DNA of 37,413 bases, from the NCBI GenBank assembly GCA_964453075.1, contig CAYVNM010000009.1, positions 1 to 37,413 of the forward strand, written 5' to 3'. Each line of letters opens with the position of its first letter. The first letter of the stretch is position 1. Positions 31,051 to 36,757 of the stretch are shown here, piece by piece. Under the pieces are notes generated by a model. That model worked only from the letters and a program-made list of their open reading frames with translations, had not been told where the DNA came from and made no database searches. Position numbers and translations under genes: made by a program. Origin of the DNA: C7867-006 sp964453075 (GTDB lineage: Bacteria > Patescibacteriota > Minisyncoccia > Phycocordibacterales > DATDWN01).

Positions 31051-31971
31051 AAATATTTTGACTAAAAAGTCGTTTATTTCTCTTTGATCCATGTCGTAAA
31101 AATTTTTGTTTTCTGAGTGTATTTTTGTTGCTAATTCAACTCCAACAAAACGCCAATGCCAAGGTTCAAATTGATAGAATTTATTACCTTTAGGATATGA
31201 AAGTATGAAGCCGTATTTGTAAGCGTTTTGGTTTAACCACTCATAGCTTTTTGTTTTATCAAACCCACTCAATGTCTCGCCACCGGTTTGGGTTGTGAAA
31301 TCAACAGTACTTCCTAGCTGGTGTTCGGAATATCCTTGGTCAGCAGAAAATTTATTTGCTGCTGTTGTGCCATACACAACCTTATAACCAGTTTTTAAAG
31401 CTGCTTGTGTGCCGAATGAGCGATAGGCAGATAAAACAAGTAAGGATACTGAATCAGATGCAGCAGCCTTCAATAAGTTTTCTAAGTATGGTTTTATGTT
31501 TGAATGTATCGTTTCTGTCTTTGTCTTTCTGTATAAAAAAGCAGCATCTATCTCGGACAGTTGTGATGGGGTGTAGTTTTCGTTTAAGAAATAAACATTA
31601 GAATATTTTTGTAATAGTTCTCTGTCTGTTTTACTCAGTTTGTATAATTGACTTACCACACTAGACATTGATTCTACCTGCATACCAAACTGGTCATTTC
31701 TAGTTTGTTCAGCCTGTAATGATGAGTATAGTCCGGAATTTTCATTTGCGATTGTGGTGTTTTTTTCTCTTAATGTTTGAATATTAATTTTAGATAATTC
31801 CTCTAGTGTTTTTAAGTCTTTTTCATTCTGTTTTAACTTGATATTTTGTAGGTAAAAAATAAAACCTCCACAGTAGATAACAAGAATCAATAAAATAATA
31901 GTACCCAAAAGAAATAGAGTTTGTGATTGTTGGTGTTTTATCCATCTGATAATACTAGATTCCTTGGTCAT
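31045..31971 (-). CDS. VanY-type D-alanyl-D-alanine carboxypeptidase
   Basis: 308 aa. N-terminal membrane anchor (about 18-41), a coiled-coil stretch (45-120) and a peptidase M15B domain. Zinc-site motifs: SAYRS (181-185), GYSEHQLGSTVDF (213-225; His217 and Asp224 as ligands) and EPWHWRFVG (269-277; Glu269 catalytic, His272 ligand). It removes the terminal D-Ala from peptidoglycan stem peptides outside the membrane. The coiled coil suggests oligomer formation or distance from the membrane. TATAAT ends 8 nt before the ATG. Confidence 0.93.
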   Translation of the reverse strand: MTKESSIIRWIKHQQSQTLFLLGTIILLILVIYCGGFIFYLQNIKLKQNEKDLKTLEELSKINIQTLREKNTTIANENSGLYSSLQAEQTRNDQFGMQVESMSSVVSQLYKLSKTDRELLQKYSNVYFLNENYTPSQLSEIDAAFLYRKTKTETIHSNIKPYLENLLKAAASDSVSLLVLSAYRSFGTQAALKTGYKVVYGTTAANKFSADQGYSEHQLGSTVDFTTQTGGETLSGFDKTKSYEWLNQNAYKYGFILSYPKGNKFYQFEPWHWRFVGVELATKIHSENKNFYDMDQREINDFLVKIFD

Positions 31972-31979
31972 AGATTATC

Positions 31980-31985
31980 ATTATA
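31980..31985 (-). promoter_or_regulatory. -10 element of the VanY-type gene
   Basis: Minus strand TATAAT (31985-31980), 8 nt before the start codon, again predicting a leaderless or nearly leaderless message. It lies just after the stop codon of the SET gene upstream. Confidence 0.55.
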
Positions 31986-31987
31986 CA

Positions 31988-32416
31988 TTATTCGTATCGT
32001 GTTTTCATCATTGTTTTTATGTCACATTTAACACATTTGCAGCCTTTGGGTTTTATGTGAACATTAAAATATTCTTTGCCATAGTTATAAGTCAGTTCTT
32101 CTCCGGGCTTAATATTTCTTTTTGAAAATATAAAAATGCGTCCTTTTGGTCCATCGGCTTCACAGTTGGGACGGCATGAGTGGTTTATATAGCGTGCTTT
32201 GTTTGAAGGAATGTTTCCATTTATCATTACATTTTTATCTACCCAAAAAAGATATTTACTATTGTTCGTATAGTGATCTTTTTCTTCTACGAGGGTTCCA
32301 GTGTATTCAATAATACAAGAGCCTTTTGGTATTGGATCTACGGCAAATAGTCCTTTGCCCGTGCCAGATTTACCAACCCTTAAAGCGAAATTTCCTACAG
32401 TATATTTATTTTTCAT
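31988..32416 (-). CDS. SET-domain protein (putative protein lysine methyltransferase)
   Basis: 142 aa, a minimal SET domain. SAM-binding and catalytic landmarks: GKGLFAVDPIPKGSCIIEYTG (20-40), the pseudoknot motif NHSCRPNC (78-85), ELTYNYG (107-113, catalytic Tyr) and a post-SET-like zinc cluster CKC-xx-C (Cys126, 128, 131) that works with the Cys in NHSC. SET enzymes methylate lysines; bacterial targets are mostly unknown. A small stand-alone SET gene is probably acquired by transfer at some point, though its base composition matches the surrounding AT-rich DNA. A TACAAT -10 lies 12 nt before the ATG. Confidence 0.9.
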   Translation of the reverse strand: MKNKYTVGNFALRVGKSGTGKGLFAVDPIPKGSCIIEYTGTLVEEKDHYTNNSKYLFWVDKNVMINGNIPSNKARYINHSCRPNCEADGPKGRIFIFSKRNIKPGEELTYNYGKEYFNVHIKPKGCKCVKCDIKTMMKTRYE

Positions 32417-32485
32417 ATATTGCGGTCTATTGTAACTGAAAGTTTAAAACTGGGGAAGAGAGAGTATGGGTCCAATAAATGAAAA

Positions 32486-32501
32486 GCCGACGTCAGTCGG
32501 C
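32486..32501 (-). terminator. Intrinsic terminator overlapping the stop of the RHH-like gene
   Basis: Minus strand GCCGAC, loop TGAC, GTCGGC, then TTTT. The gene's TGA stop lies in the loop. Confidence 0.8.
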
Positions 32502-32723
32502 CTTCCCAGTGATTGGAAGTAGTGAGTCATAGACGATAGTTCCGGGCTCAACCTTCTTTGAAATTACCTGCCTACCTTCTTTGCTCTCAGATATGCGCCA
32601 GTGCAGGTCCTTCACTCCTTGTCTTATTATTTCTGTAACATTTTCTTCTCCCGTCCAATCCTGGATTTGATCAATGAGTTTTTGTGTTCTGTGATCCATA
32701 ACGAACTGAAACTTTTTTGACAT
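32493..32723 (-). CDS. Small putative ribbon-helix-helix-like protein
   Basis: 76 aa. FQFVMDHRTQKLIDQIQDWTG followed by ENVTEIIRQGVKDLHWRI has the strand-helix-helix rhythm of ribbon-helix-helix DNA-binding proteins; the remaining 30 residues match nothing I know. The start is fixed by GGAGG (32732-32728), 4 nt before the ATG, and a good sigma-70 promoter lies just upstream. GC content and the Shine-Dalgarno sequence set it apart from the leaderless AT-rich genes around it. It could be an autoregulator or antitoxin; no toxin gene adjoins it. Confidence 0.6.
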   Translation of the reverse strand: MSKKFQFVMDHRTQKLIDQIQDWTGEENVTEIIRQGVKDLHWRISESKEGRQVISKKVEPGTIVYDSLLPITGKAD

Positions 32724-32741
32724 ATCGCCTCCAATTTGAAC

Positions 32742-32769
32742 AATATAACTTTAGTTGCATTGTTGTCAA
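32742..32769 (-). promoter_or_regulatory. Strong sigma-70 promoter of the RHH-like gene
   Basis: Minus strand TTGACA (32769-32764), 16-nt spacer, TATATT (32747-32742). The leader is about 12 nt and contains GGAGG. Confidence 0.75.
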
Positions 32770-32825
32770 TAAATTTTTCTACGATCAGGGAGCTCTTTTT
32801 AAAATTAGATTTGTCGTCTTTAATC

Positions 32826-33002
32826 TTATGTGTTTGGGTCTAGATTTTTCCTCTTACTTTTTATTATTTTTGCGATGCTGATAACAACTATGATGAGTCC
32901 AAGGAGTTGTGCTCCGGGACCGTCATCATATCCACCATACACAAATATGAATATTCCTAATAATATGAATAGGATTGATAATGCTATTTTGGTTTTAGTC
33001 AT
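32826..33002 (-). CDS. 58-aa two-helix membrane protein
   Basis: Reads MTKTKIALSILFILLGIFIF, then a short VYGGYDDGPGAQ loop, a second helix LLGLIIVVISIAKII and a basic tail KSKRKNLDPNT. Two membrane helices joined by an acidic Gly/Asp loop. A promoter (TTGATT, 16 nt, TATTAT) ends 7 nt before the ATG, which supports expression. No family recognised. It fills most of the 354-bp space between the RHH-like and YdeI-like genes. Confidence 0.65.
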   Translation of the reverse strand: MTKTKIALSILFILLGIFIFVYGGYDDGPGAQLLGLIIVVISIAKIIKSKRKNLDPNT

Positions 33003-33009
33003 ATAAGTA

Positions 33010-33037
33010 ATAATAGTGGTTATTAAATATTAATCAA
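33010..33037 (-). promoter_or_regulatory. Promoter of the 58-aa membrane protein gene
   Basis: Minus strand TTGATT (33037-33032), 16-nt spacer, TATTAT (33015-33010), then 7 nt to ATG: a leaderless layout. Confidence 0.55.
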
Positions 33038-33062
33038 GATAGCTGAGATTTTTATGATAATT

Positions 33063-33071
33063 TGTTAAAAT
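33063..33071 (+). promoter_or_regulatory. Extended -10 (TGT TAAAAT) of the YdeI-like gene
   Basis: TAAAAT at 33066-33071 preceded by TGT, 6 nt before the ATG at 33078; leaderless layout. Confidence 0.55.
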
Positions 33072-33077
33072 ATCTAC

Positions 33078-33389
33078 ATGTCAAAAAAAGGAATTTCAAA
33101 CGGAACAGTACATAAAATGCCGAACGATTTACGTGAGGCACTATCTTCGTCATCTAAAGCGCTTACTGCTTGGGAAGAAATTACTCCTCTTGCACGCAAT
33201 GAATGGATCTGTTGGACAATATCAGTTAAGACTGAAGAAACCAGAAAGCATCACATAAAAAGGGCGGTTCTAGAGCTTGCCGCAGGGAAACGTCGTCCTT
33301 GTTGTTGGATAGGTTGTGTTCATCGAAAAGATAAATCAATGAGTCCTTCACAAAAGTATGTGACGGGTAAGATGTCTAAGAGGAAGTAG
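33078..33389 (+). CDS. YdeI/OmpD-associated (OmdA) family protein
   Basis: 103 aa. DLREALSSSSKALTAWEEITPLARNEWICWTISVKTEETRKHHI matches the family pattern DLxxAL...A...WxxLTPxxRxEWxxWIxxAKxxETRxxRI, and the KRAVLELAAGKRRPC end fits too. CCWIGC adds three Cys. It corresponds to the second half of the longer YdeI proteins. The family is linked to bacteriocin protection and envelope stress in enterobacteria, but the biochemical role is unknown. Confidence 0.8.
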   Translation: MSKKGISNGTVHKMPNDLREALSSSSKALTAWEEITPLARNEWICWTISVKTEETRKHHIKRAVLELAAGKRRPCCWIGCVHRKDKSMSPSQKYVTGKMSKRK

Positions 33390-33406
33390 GGGGGATTGTT
33401 GTGGTA

Positions 33407-33436
33407 TTGACGTCAGTTCTGCAAAGTAGTACTTTG
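33407..33436 (+). promoter_or_regulatory. Promoter with operator-like palindrome for the TSCPD gene
   Basis: TTGACG (33407-33412), 17-bp spacer, TACTTT (33430-33435). The perfect palindrome CAAAGTA-G-TACTTTG (33422-33436) covers the -10, so a repressor bound there would block the promoter. It does not resemble the NrdR box I know. Confidence 0.55.
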
Positions 33437-33449
33437 TTGTAAGTTCTTC

Positions 33450-33467
33450 GGGTTCCAGGAGGGACCC
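33450..33467 (+). promoter_or_regulatory. Hairpin that encloses the Shine-Dalgarno sequence of the TSCPD gene
   Basis: GGGTTCC, loop AGGA, GGGACCC (one G-U pair). The Shine-Dalgarno sequence AGGAGGG (33457-33463), 8 nt before the ATG, lies in the loop and right arm, so initiation may depend on melting of this helix. Confidence 0.55.
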
Positions 33468-33471
33468 AAAA

Positions 33472-33864
33472 ATGAGTGAGTCGATCAGACGCAAGTTGCC
33501 TGACGAACGTCAGGCCATAACGCACAAGTTCGACATCGCAGGACATGAAGGGTATCTCACCGTCTGCCTCTACGAGGACGGAATGCCCGGTGAAATCTTT
33601 CTGGTCTTGGCCAGGGAGGGGTCGGCAATCTCTGGTCTGGCTGATGCTTTCGCTATGGCCGTGTCGCTCAGCCTGCAGTACGGCGTGCCTCTCGAGGTGT
33701 TGGTGGAGAAGTTCAGGGGGATGCGATTCGAGCCGTCAGGCATGTCGAAAACTCCCGACATTCAGGTCGTCAGGTCCGTGGTGGACTACATCTTCCGATG
33801 GTTGGAGATGAAGTTCATCGTGAACAAGACGAACGATTCGGAAGTGCCACCGCCATTGGGCTAG
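33472..33864 (+). CDS. Stand-alone TSCPD domain (C-terminal domain of B12-dependent ribonucleotide reductase)
   Basis: 130 aa. RRKLPDERQAITHKFDIAGHEGYLTVCLYEDGMPGEIFLVLA, followed by EGSAISGLADAFAMAVSLSLQYGVPLEVL and FEPSGMSKTPDIQ...VDYIFRWL, matches almost point for point the C-terminal domain of adenosylcobalamin-dependent ribonucleotide reductase (NrdJ). The catalytic barrel of NrdJ is absent from this window. The gene is GC-rich in an AT-rich setting and has a strong Shine-Dalgarno sequence. It may regulate or assist a separately encoded reductase, or have another job; the homology is secure, the function is not. Confidence 0.85.
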   Translation: MSESIRRKLPDERQAITHKFDIAGHEGYLTVCLYEDGMPGEIFLVLAREGSAISGLADAFAMAVSLSLQYGVPLEVLVEKFRGMRFEPSGMSKTPDIQVVRSVVDYIFRWLEMKFIVNKTNDSEVPPPLG

Positions 33865-33884
33865 TTGCCCCGACACACATCGAG

Positions 33885-33912
33885 GGCCGGACGGGTTCAA
33901 TCCCGTCCGGCC
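33885..33912 (+). other. Perfect 11-bp GC-rich hairpin after the TSCPD gene
   Basis: GGCCGGACGGG, loop TTCAAT, and the exact complement. The GGGTTCAATCCC centre recalls a tRNA T-arm, but the loop is 6 nt and no other tRNA arm is present. Probably a 3'-end stabilising hairpin of the TSCPD mRNA. Confidence 0.75.
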
Positions 33913-33918
33913 ACGCAC

Positions 33919-33957
33919 AGGTCGCCACAACTTCCAAAGGAAGAGAACGGGCGACCT
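33919..33957 (+). terminator. Intrinsic terminator of the TSCPD transcript
   Basis: Outer stem AGGTCGCC/GGCGACCT encloses a second helix CTTCC-AAA-GGAAG; TTTT follows directly. It belongs to the same high-GC block as the TSCPD gene. Confidence 0.75.
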
Positions 33958-33994
33958 TTTGTCTTATTTAAAAATTTTTTGTTGACACAAATTA

Positions 33995-34013
33995 GCGACC
34001 AGGGACTCGAAAC
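33995..34013 (-). repeat. T-loop-like site, unit A
   Basis: On the minus strand it reads TTTCGAGTCCCTGGTCGC. The TTCGAGT-C start has the form of tRNA positions 54-61 (TTCRANY-C). No insert between the halves. Confidence 0.5.
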
Positions 34014-34077
34014 TTACAGTTTCTGTACATCTTTTATGTTTTTTGTTTCGTAAACTCACAAAAAACTATCAAAGGTT

Positions 34078-34121
34078 TTCGAGCCCTGACGCAAATCAAT
34101 AACATTGATTTGCTGTCGCAG
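34078..34121 (+). repeat. T-loop-like site with hairpin, unit B
   Basis: TTCGAGCCCTGAC is followed by the perfect stem GCAAATCAAT-AAC-ATTGATTTGC (34091-34113) and TGTCGCAGA. Flanks match unit D, but the stem sequence does not. Confidence 0.6.
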
Positions 34122-34154
34122 ACAAACAAAAAGCGCCTAATGGCTTTTTTGGTT

Positions 34155-34172
34155 GCTCTGCGACCAGGGGAT
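34155..34172 (-). repeat. Degenerate T-loop-like site, unit C
   Basis: On the minus strand it reads GATCCCCTGGTCGCAGAG, lining up with units A and D but with a damaged TTCGA part. An unrelated 8-bp hairpin (34189-34208) follows on the plus strand. Confidence 0.4.
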
Positions 34173-34263
34173 CTCTGCTTCGTTTCTCAAACTTGCCGTC
34201 GCAAGTTTTCGGACTAGCCACCACCTCGTCTGTTTTTTCTGCTAAAAAAACATGACTGCGGTG

Positions 34264-34309
34264 TTCGAGCCCTGGCCGAAAATGTGTTAAAACACATTTT
34301 CTTCGCAGA
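34264..34309 (+). repeat. T-loop-like site with hairpin, unit D
   Basis: TTCGAGCCCTGGCC is followed by the perfect stem GAAAATGTGTT-AA-AACACATTTTC (34278-34301) and TTCGCAGAG. Same flanks as unit B with an entirely different but equally perfect stem. Confidence 0.6.
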
Positions 34310-34313
34310 GCTA

Positions 34314-34350
34314 AAAAGTAAAGCCGCCCAAAATAGGCGGCTAAACTTTT
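34314..34350. terminator. Bidirectional terminator-like hairpin
   Basis: AAAAGT-AA-AGCCGCC, loop CAAAATA, GGCGGCT-AA-ACTTTT: a GC core of 7 bp framed by complementary A/T runs, symmetric on both strands. No gene ends next to it. Confidence 0.65.
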
Positions 34351-34502
34351 AAAAGCTCGAATGGAGGGACGCATTTCGAACATTCGACTGGAAGGGAGAA
34401 TTTAGTAACGTGGAATTTCATCTTAAAACGATCAATAACCTAATTTCATTATCACACTAACCTTTCATTATGATATCATAATTCTATATGATTTCGTTAC
34501 TA

Positions 34503-34546
34503 TTTACAGGTGTCAATTTTTATGATTATATAACCTCGGAGGTTAT
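34503..34546 (+). promoter_or_regulatory. Promoter and operator-like palindrome of the hydrolase/ligase operon
   Basis: TTTACA (34503-34508), 18 bp, TTATAT (34527-34532) preceded by TGA. The palindrome ATAACCTC-G-GAGGTTAT (34530-34546) overlaps the -10 and the expected start of transcription, a position for a repressor. GGAGG inside it is 15 nt from the ATG, too far for a Shine-Dalgarno site. Confidence 0.45.
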
Positions 34547-34557
34547 TTGAAAAAACT

Positions 34558-35283
34558 ATGGAAAAACCTAAGATATTACTCATTCACGGCTGGAATCACT
34601 TGAACTACACATCAGTAGGGAGTGTAGATGCATGGGCTAATCGTTCACGTTTTACGGAGGAGCTTTCAAGGTACTTCCGTGTTGTACGTATTAACCTGCC
34701 AGGATTTGGTGGACAAAAAGACCCACAAACTCCTTGGACAGTTGACGATTATGCAGAATATATTGGTGTAATCGTCCAAACTGAAAAACCAGACTACGTT
34801 CTCGGTTACTCTTTCGGTGGTGCAATTGTGCTCCGCTGGAAGAAACTCTCCGGAGATACAAATACCAAGACGTTTCTCATTTCACCGGCGATTATTCGTC
34901 AATACGAGGAAAAAGATCTGAGTGGTATGCAGAAGGTGTTAAAAGCAGTACTTCCAAGTTCACTCATTTCTTTACTTCGAGATTTATATCTTACGAAGAT
35001 CCGAAGAAATCCATACTATTCAAAAGCAACGAAGGTGATGCGCGAAACGTATCGCAAAATCGTTGTAGTGGATTTACGGATTGATCTTCTTGAGATTCTC
35101 AGCCCCGTCACCCTCATTTATGGTGAGCGGGACACCGCAACACCCGTTGAACTGGTGAAGGAAACTGTTTCCAAGTCCAGGGTGCAACACACACTGCACA
35201 TTGTACGCGAGGGTGGACATGACATTGCAAACACTCACACAAGCGAGCTGGTATCACTTATCACAAAAGGAATGGAGGTGTAA
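34558..35283 (+). CDS. Alpha/beta hydrolase fold protein
   Basis: 241 aa. LIHGW near the start (oxyanion region), NLPGFGGQKDP, nucleophile elbow GYSFGG (Ser85), acid in YGERDTATP (Asp192) and His221 in EGGHDIANTH complete a Ser-Asp-His triad. No signal peptide, so cytoplasmic. Substrate unknown. The MurF-like ligase gene begins 2 bp after its stop, so the two probably act in one pathway. Codon use is more mixed and less AT-rich than in the backbone genes, in keeping with an acquired cassette. Confidence 0.88.
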   Translation: MEKPKILLIHGWNHLNYTSVGSVDAWANRSRFTEELSRYFRVVRINLPGFGGQKDPQTPWTVDDYAEYIGVIVQTEKPDYVLGYSFGGAIVLRWKKLSGDTNTKTFLISPAIIRQYEEKDLSGMQKVLKAVLPSSLISLLRDLYLTKIRRNPYYSKATKVMRETYRKIVVVDLRIDLLEILSPVTLIYGERDTATPVELVKETVSKSRVQHTLHIVREGGHDIANTHTSELVSLITKGMEV

Positions 35284-35285
35284 AG

Positions 35286-36659
35286 ATGAAGTTTGATGTT
35301 CGTACGCTACGGAAAATTCTACCACACTCAAAATTTGTTAATGTCAGCGACGATGAGACATTCACTGTTCTCAACGTTGCTCACCTGAAGCAGTTCGAGA
35401 GCGTTGGGATCGATGACAAGATTCTCTACTTCTGTGTATACGAAGATAATCCTAATGCGATGGGATGGTATAACAATCCATTTGATCGCACACGGAATAT
35501 CTCTACAGCACGCGAGGATAAGAGAGTCACACTCGTTGTTGATTCTCGAGTCAATGAAGATAGTCTAAACAACATTCGGCACATTCGCGTTGAAAACATC
35601 TTTGACGCGATTGATCGAATTCGTGAATATGTTCTTTCGCAAGTGAGTCCTTTGGTGATTGGTGTGACGGGAAGCGTTGGTAAAACGACCTGCACCTCAC
35701 TCATCGAAAGTGTTCTAAGTAAGAGATTCAACTGTGGAAGGGTCTATTCAAAACGTCTGACTCCACTGACACTTTCTTCATGGCTTGTGAATTTCCTTGA
35801 AGCATCACAGACGATACTGGCACTTGAGTACTCGATGTATCGAAAAAATCACATCGATAATCTCATGGATATTCTACAACCAAGAATCGGCGTTTTTCTC
35901 AACATTAAGAGAATGCATCTTGGTGTGGAAGGAATCAACACTCTCGAGGATATTGTTGAGGGGAAGGAAGCTATCGTAAGAAGATCTACGACAGCTTTGC
36001 TCAACCTTGACGACTTACTCGTCAAAGAGCTTAAGAGAAGTGATGATTTAGGGTTCTCACTTCTTGATCAACATGCTGACGCATTTGTTTTTACAAAAGG
36101 TGCTGAAGCTGTCTTGTCATTGAACTTTGCCGGTCAAACAATTCGATTTCTTCCGTATATCAAGACAACCTTGTTCTATCAGCAAGCGGTAGTTGCGAGC
36201 TTGCTTGGTATATACACGGGAGTTACTCCGGAAGAGATAAAAGAAGCATTAGAGGAATTTAGACCAGCAGAGAACAGGATTGGTTGGGTTGATCTTTGTG
36301 GTGAGAAAGTGCTTTTTGACGGTGATGTGACGGTTAGTGGTCGCATGGCTTCTTTATCGGAACATCAGTATTCAAGTAGCATCTTGCTCATCCATAGTTT
36401 CGATTTCGGAGAGGAAAACGTTGAGCTACAAGTCGATGACTTTGCTCAAGTTTTCTTAAAGTTTTCGAAGGTGAGGATTCTCGATACTGAGGAAAACAGG
36501 ATGATTATTTTGAGATACTCATGGAAAAACGTTACCTTCGCAAAGAAGGAAGACTTTCTCCATGGAATCTCGAGATTTGAATTCAAAGTTCTTCATTTCG
36601 GGACTTACTTTCGGAAACACAAGGACTTGAGTTTCCTTCTTCGGTTCACGACCGTCTGA
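35286..36659 (+). CDS. Divergent Mur ligase (MurF-like) ATP-dependent ligase
   Basis: 457 aa. An unusual N-terminal domain (1-120), then the Mur ligase P-loop GVTGSVGKTT (126-135), LEYSMYRKNHIDNL (180-193; MurF has LExG), NIKRMHLGVEGINTLEDIVEGKEAI (207-230; compare NIGxAHLExFGS...IAxxK), NLDD (240-243) and RPAENRIGWVD (326-336). Where MurF has DxYNANP this protein has DGDVTVSGRM. The C-terminal domain is short and divergent. It should form an amide bond with ATP, but the substrates may differ from UDP-MurNAc-tripeptide. GGAGG 7 nt before ATG fixes the start. It pairs with the upstream hydrolase; its terminator starts inside the last codons. Confidence 0.78.
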   Translation: MKFDVRTLRKILPHSKFVNVSDDETFTVLNVAHLKQFESVGIDDKILYFCVYEDNPNAMGWYNNPFDRTRNISTAREDKRVTLVVDSRVNEDSLNNIRHIRVENIFDAIDRIREYVLSQVSPLVIGVTGSVGKTTCTSLIESVLSKRFNCGRVYSKRLTPLTLSSWLVNFLEASQTILALEYSMYRKNHIDNLMDILQPRIGVFLNIKRMHLGVEGINTLEDIVEGKEAIVRRSTTALLNLDDLLVKELKRSDDLGFSLLDQHADAFVFTKGAEAVLSLNFAGQTIRFLPYIKTTLFYQQAVVASLLGIYTGVTPEEIKEALEEFRPAENRIGWVDLCGEKVLFDGDVTVSGRMASLSEHQYSSSILLIHSFDFGEENVELQVDDFAQVFLKFSKVRILDTEENRMIILRYSWKNVTFAKKEDFLHGISRFEFKVLHFGTYFRKHKDLSFLLRFTTV

Positions 36660-36674
36660 GTAATATCAGACGGT
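36651..36674 (+). terminator. Intrinsic terminator of the hydrolase/ligase operon
   Basis: ACCGTCTGA, loop GTAATA, TCAGACGGT, then CGTTCTTTTT. The left arm includes the ligase gene's TGA stop. Confidence 0.85.
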
Positions 36675-36690
36675 CGTTCTTTTTATACAT

Positions 36691-36700
36691 TTCGAGCCCC
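36691..36700 (+). repeat. T-loop-like site TTCGAGCCCC
   Basis: TTCGAGC-CCCTT-TTAGGGT follows the T-loop, T-stem and acceptor spacing of a tRNA 3' end, but the matching 5' strands are missing. It lies between the ligase terminator and the GrpB promoter. Confidence 0.45.
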
Positions 36701-36744
36701 TTTTAGGGTATAAATAATTAATAGCTTTGACTCTGTAATTTTTA

Positions 36745-36750
36745 TATAAT
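36745..36750 (+). promoter_or_regulatory. -10 element (TATAAT) of the GrpB gene
   Basis: TATAAT ends 7 nt before the ATG, so the transcript should be leaderless. TTGACT lies 12 bp upstream, too near for a normal -35. Confidence 0.55.
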
Positions 36751-36757
36751 TTGGTGT

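Larger units (their letters stand above)
33960..34500. other. Gene-free region with T-loop-like repeats and unique hairpins
   Basis: About 600 bp without a credible gene. It contains four copies, two per strand, of a unit related to TCTGCGA-CCAGGG-CTCGAA: 33995-34013 and 34155-34172 on the plus strand without an insert, and 34078-34121 and 34264-34309 on the other strand with a hairpin between the two halves. A further stem AAACTTGC-CGTC-GCAAGTTT is at 34189-34208, and a terminator at 34314-34350. A minus-strand frame across it is a by-product. Confidence 0.7.

Noticed and set aside
33885..33912. tRNA gene suggested by GGGTTCAATCCC
   Set aside because: The loop has 6, not 7, bases, the stem is a plain 11-bp hairpin, and D and anticodon arms are missing.
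33545..34053. Frames overlapping or following the TSCPD gene (33545-33811, 33736-33930, 33865-34053)
   Set aside because: They lie in other frames of a GC-rich gene with clear homology, or across its terminator hairpins.
33995..34309. CRISPR array
   Set aside because: Units are on both strands, unevenly spaced, and what lies between or in them is self-complementary, not spacer-like. No cas genes are present.
34096..34383. 95-aa minus-strand frame in the T-loop-like repeat region
   Set aside because: It runs across hairpins, terminator and repeats, has no start signal and no domain. The region is better explained as repeat DNA.
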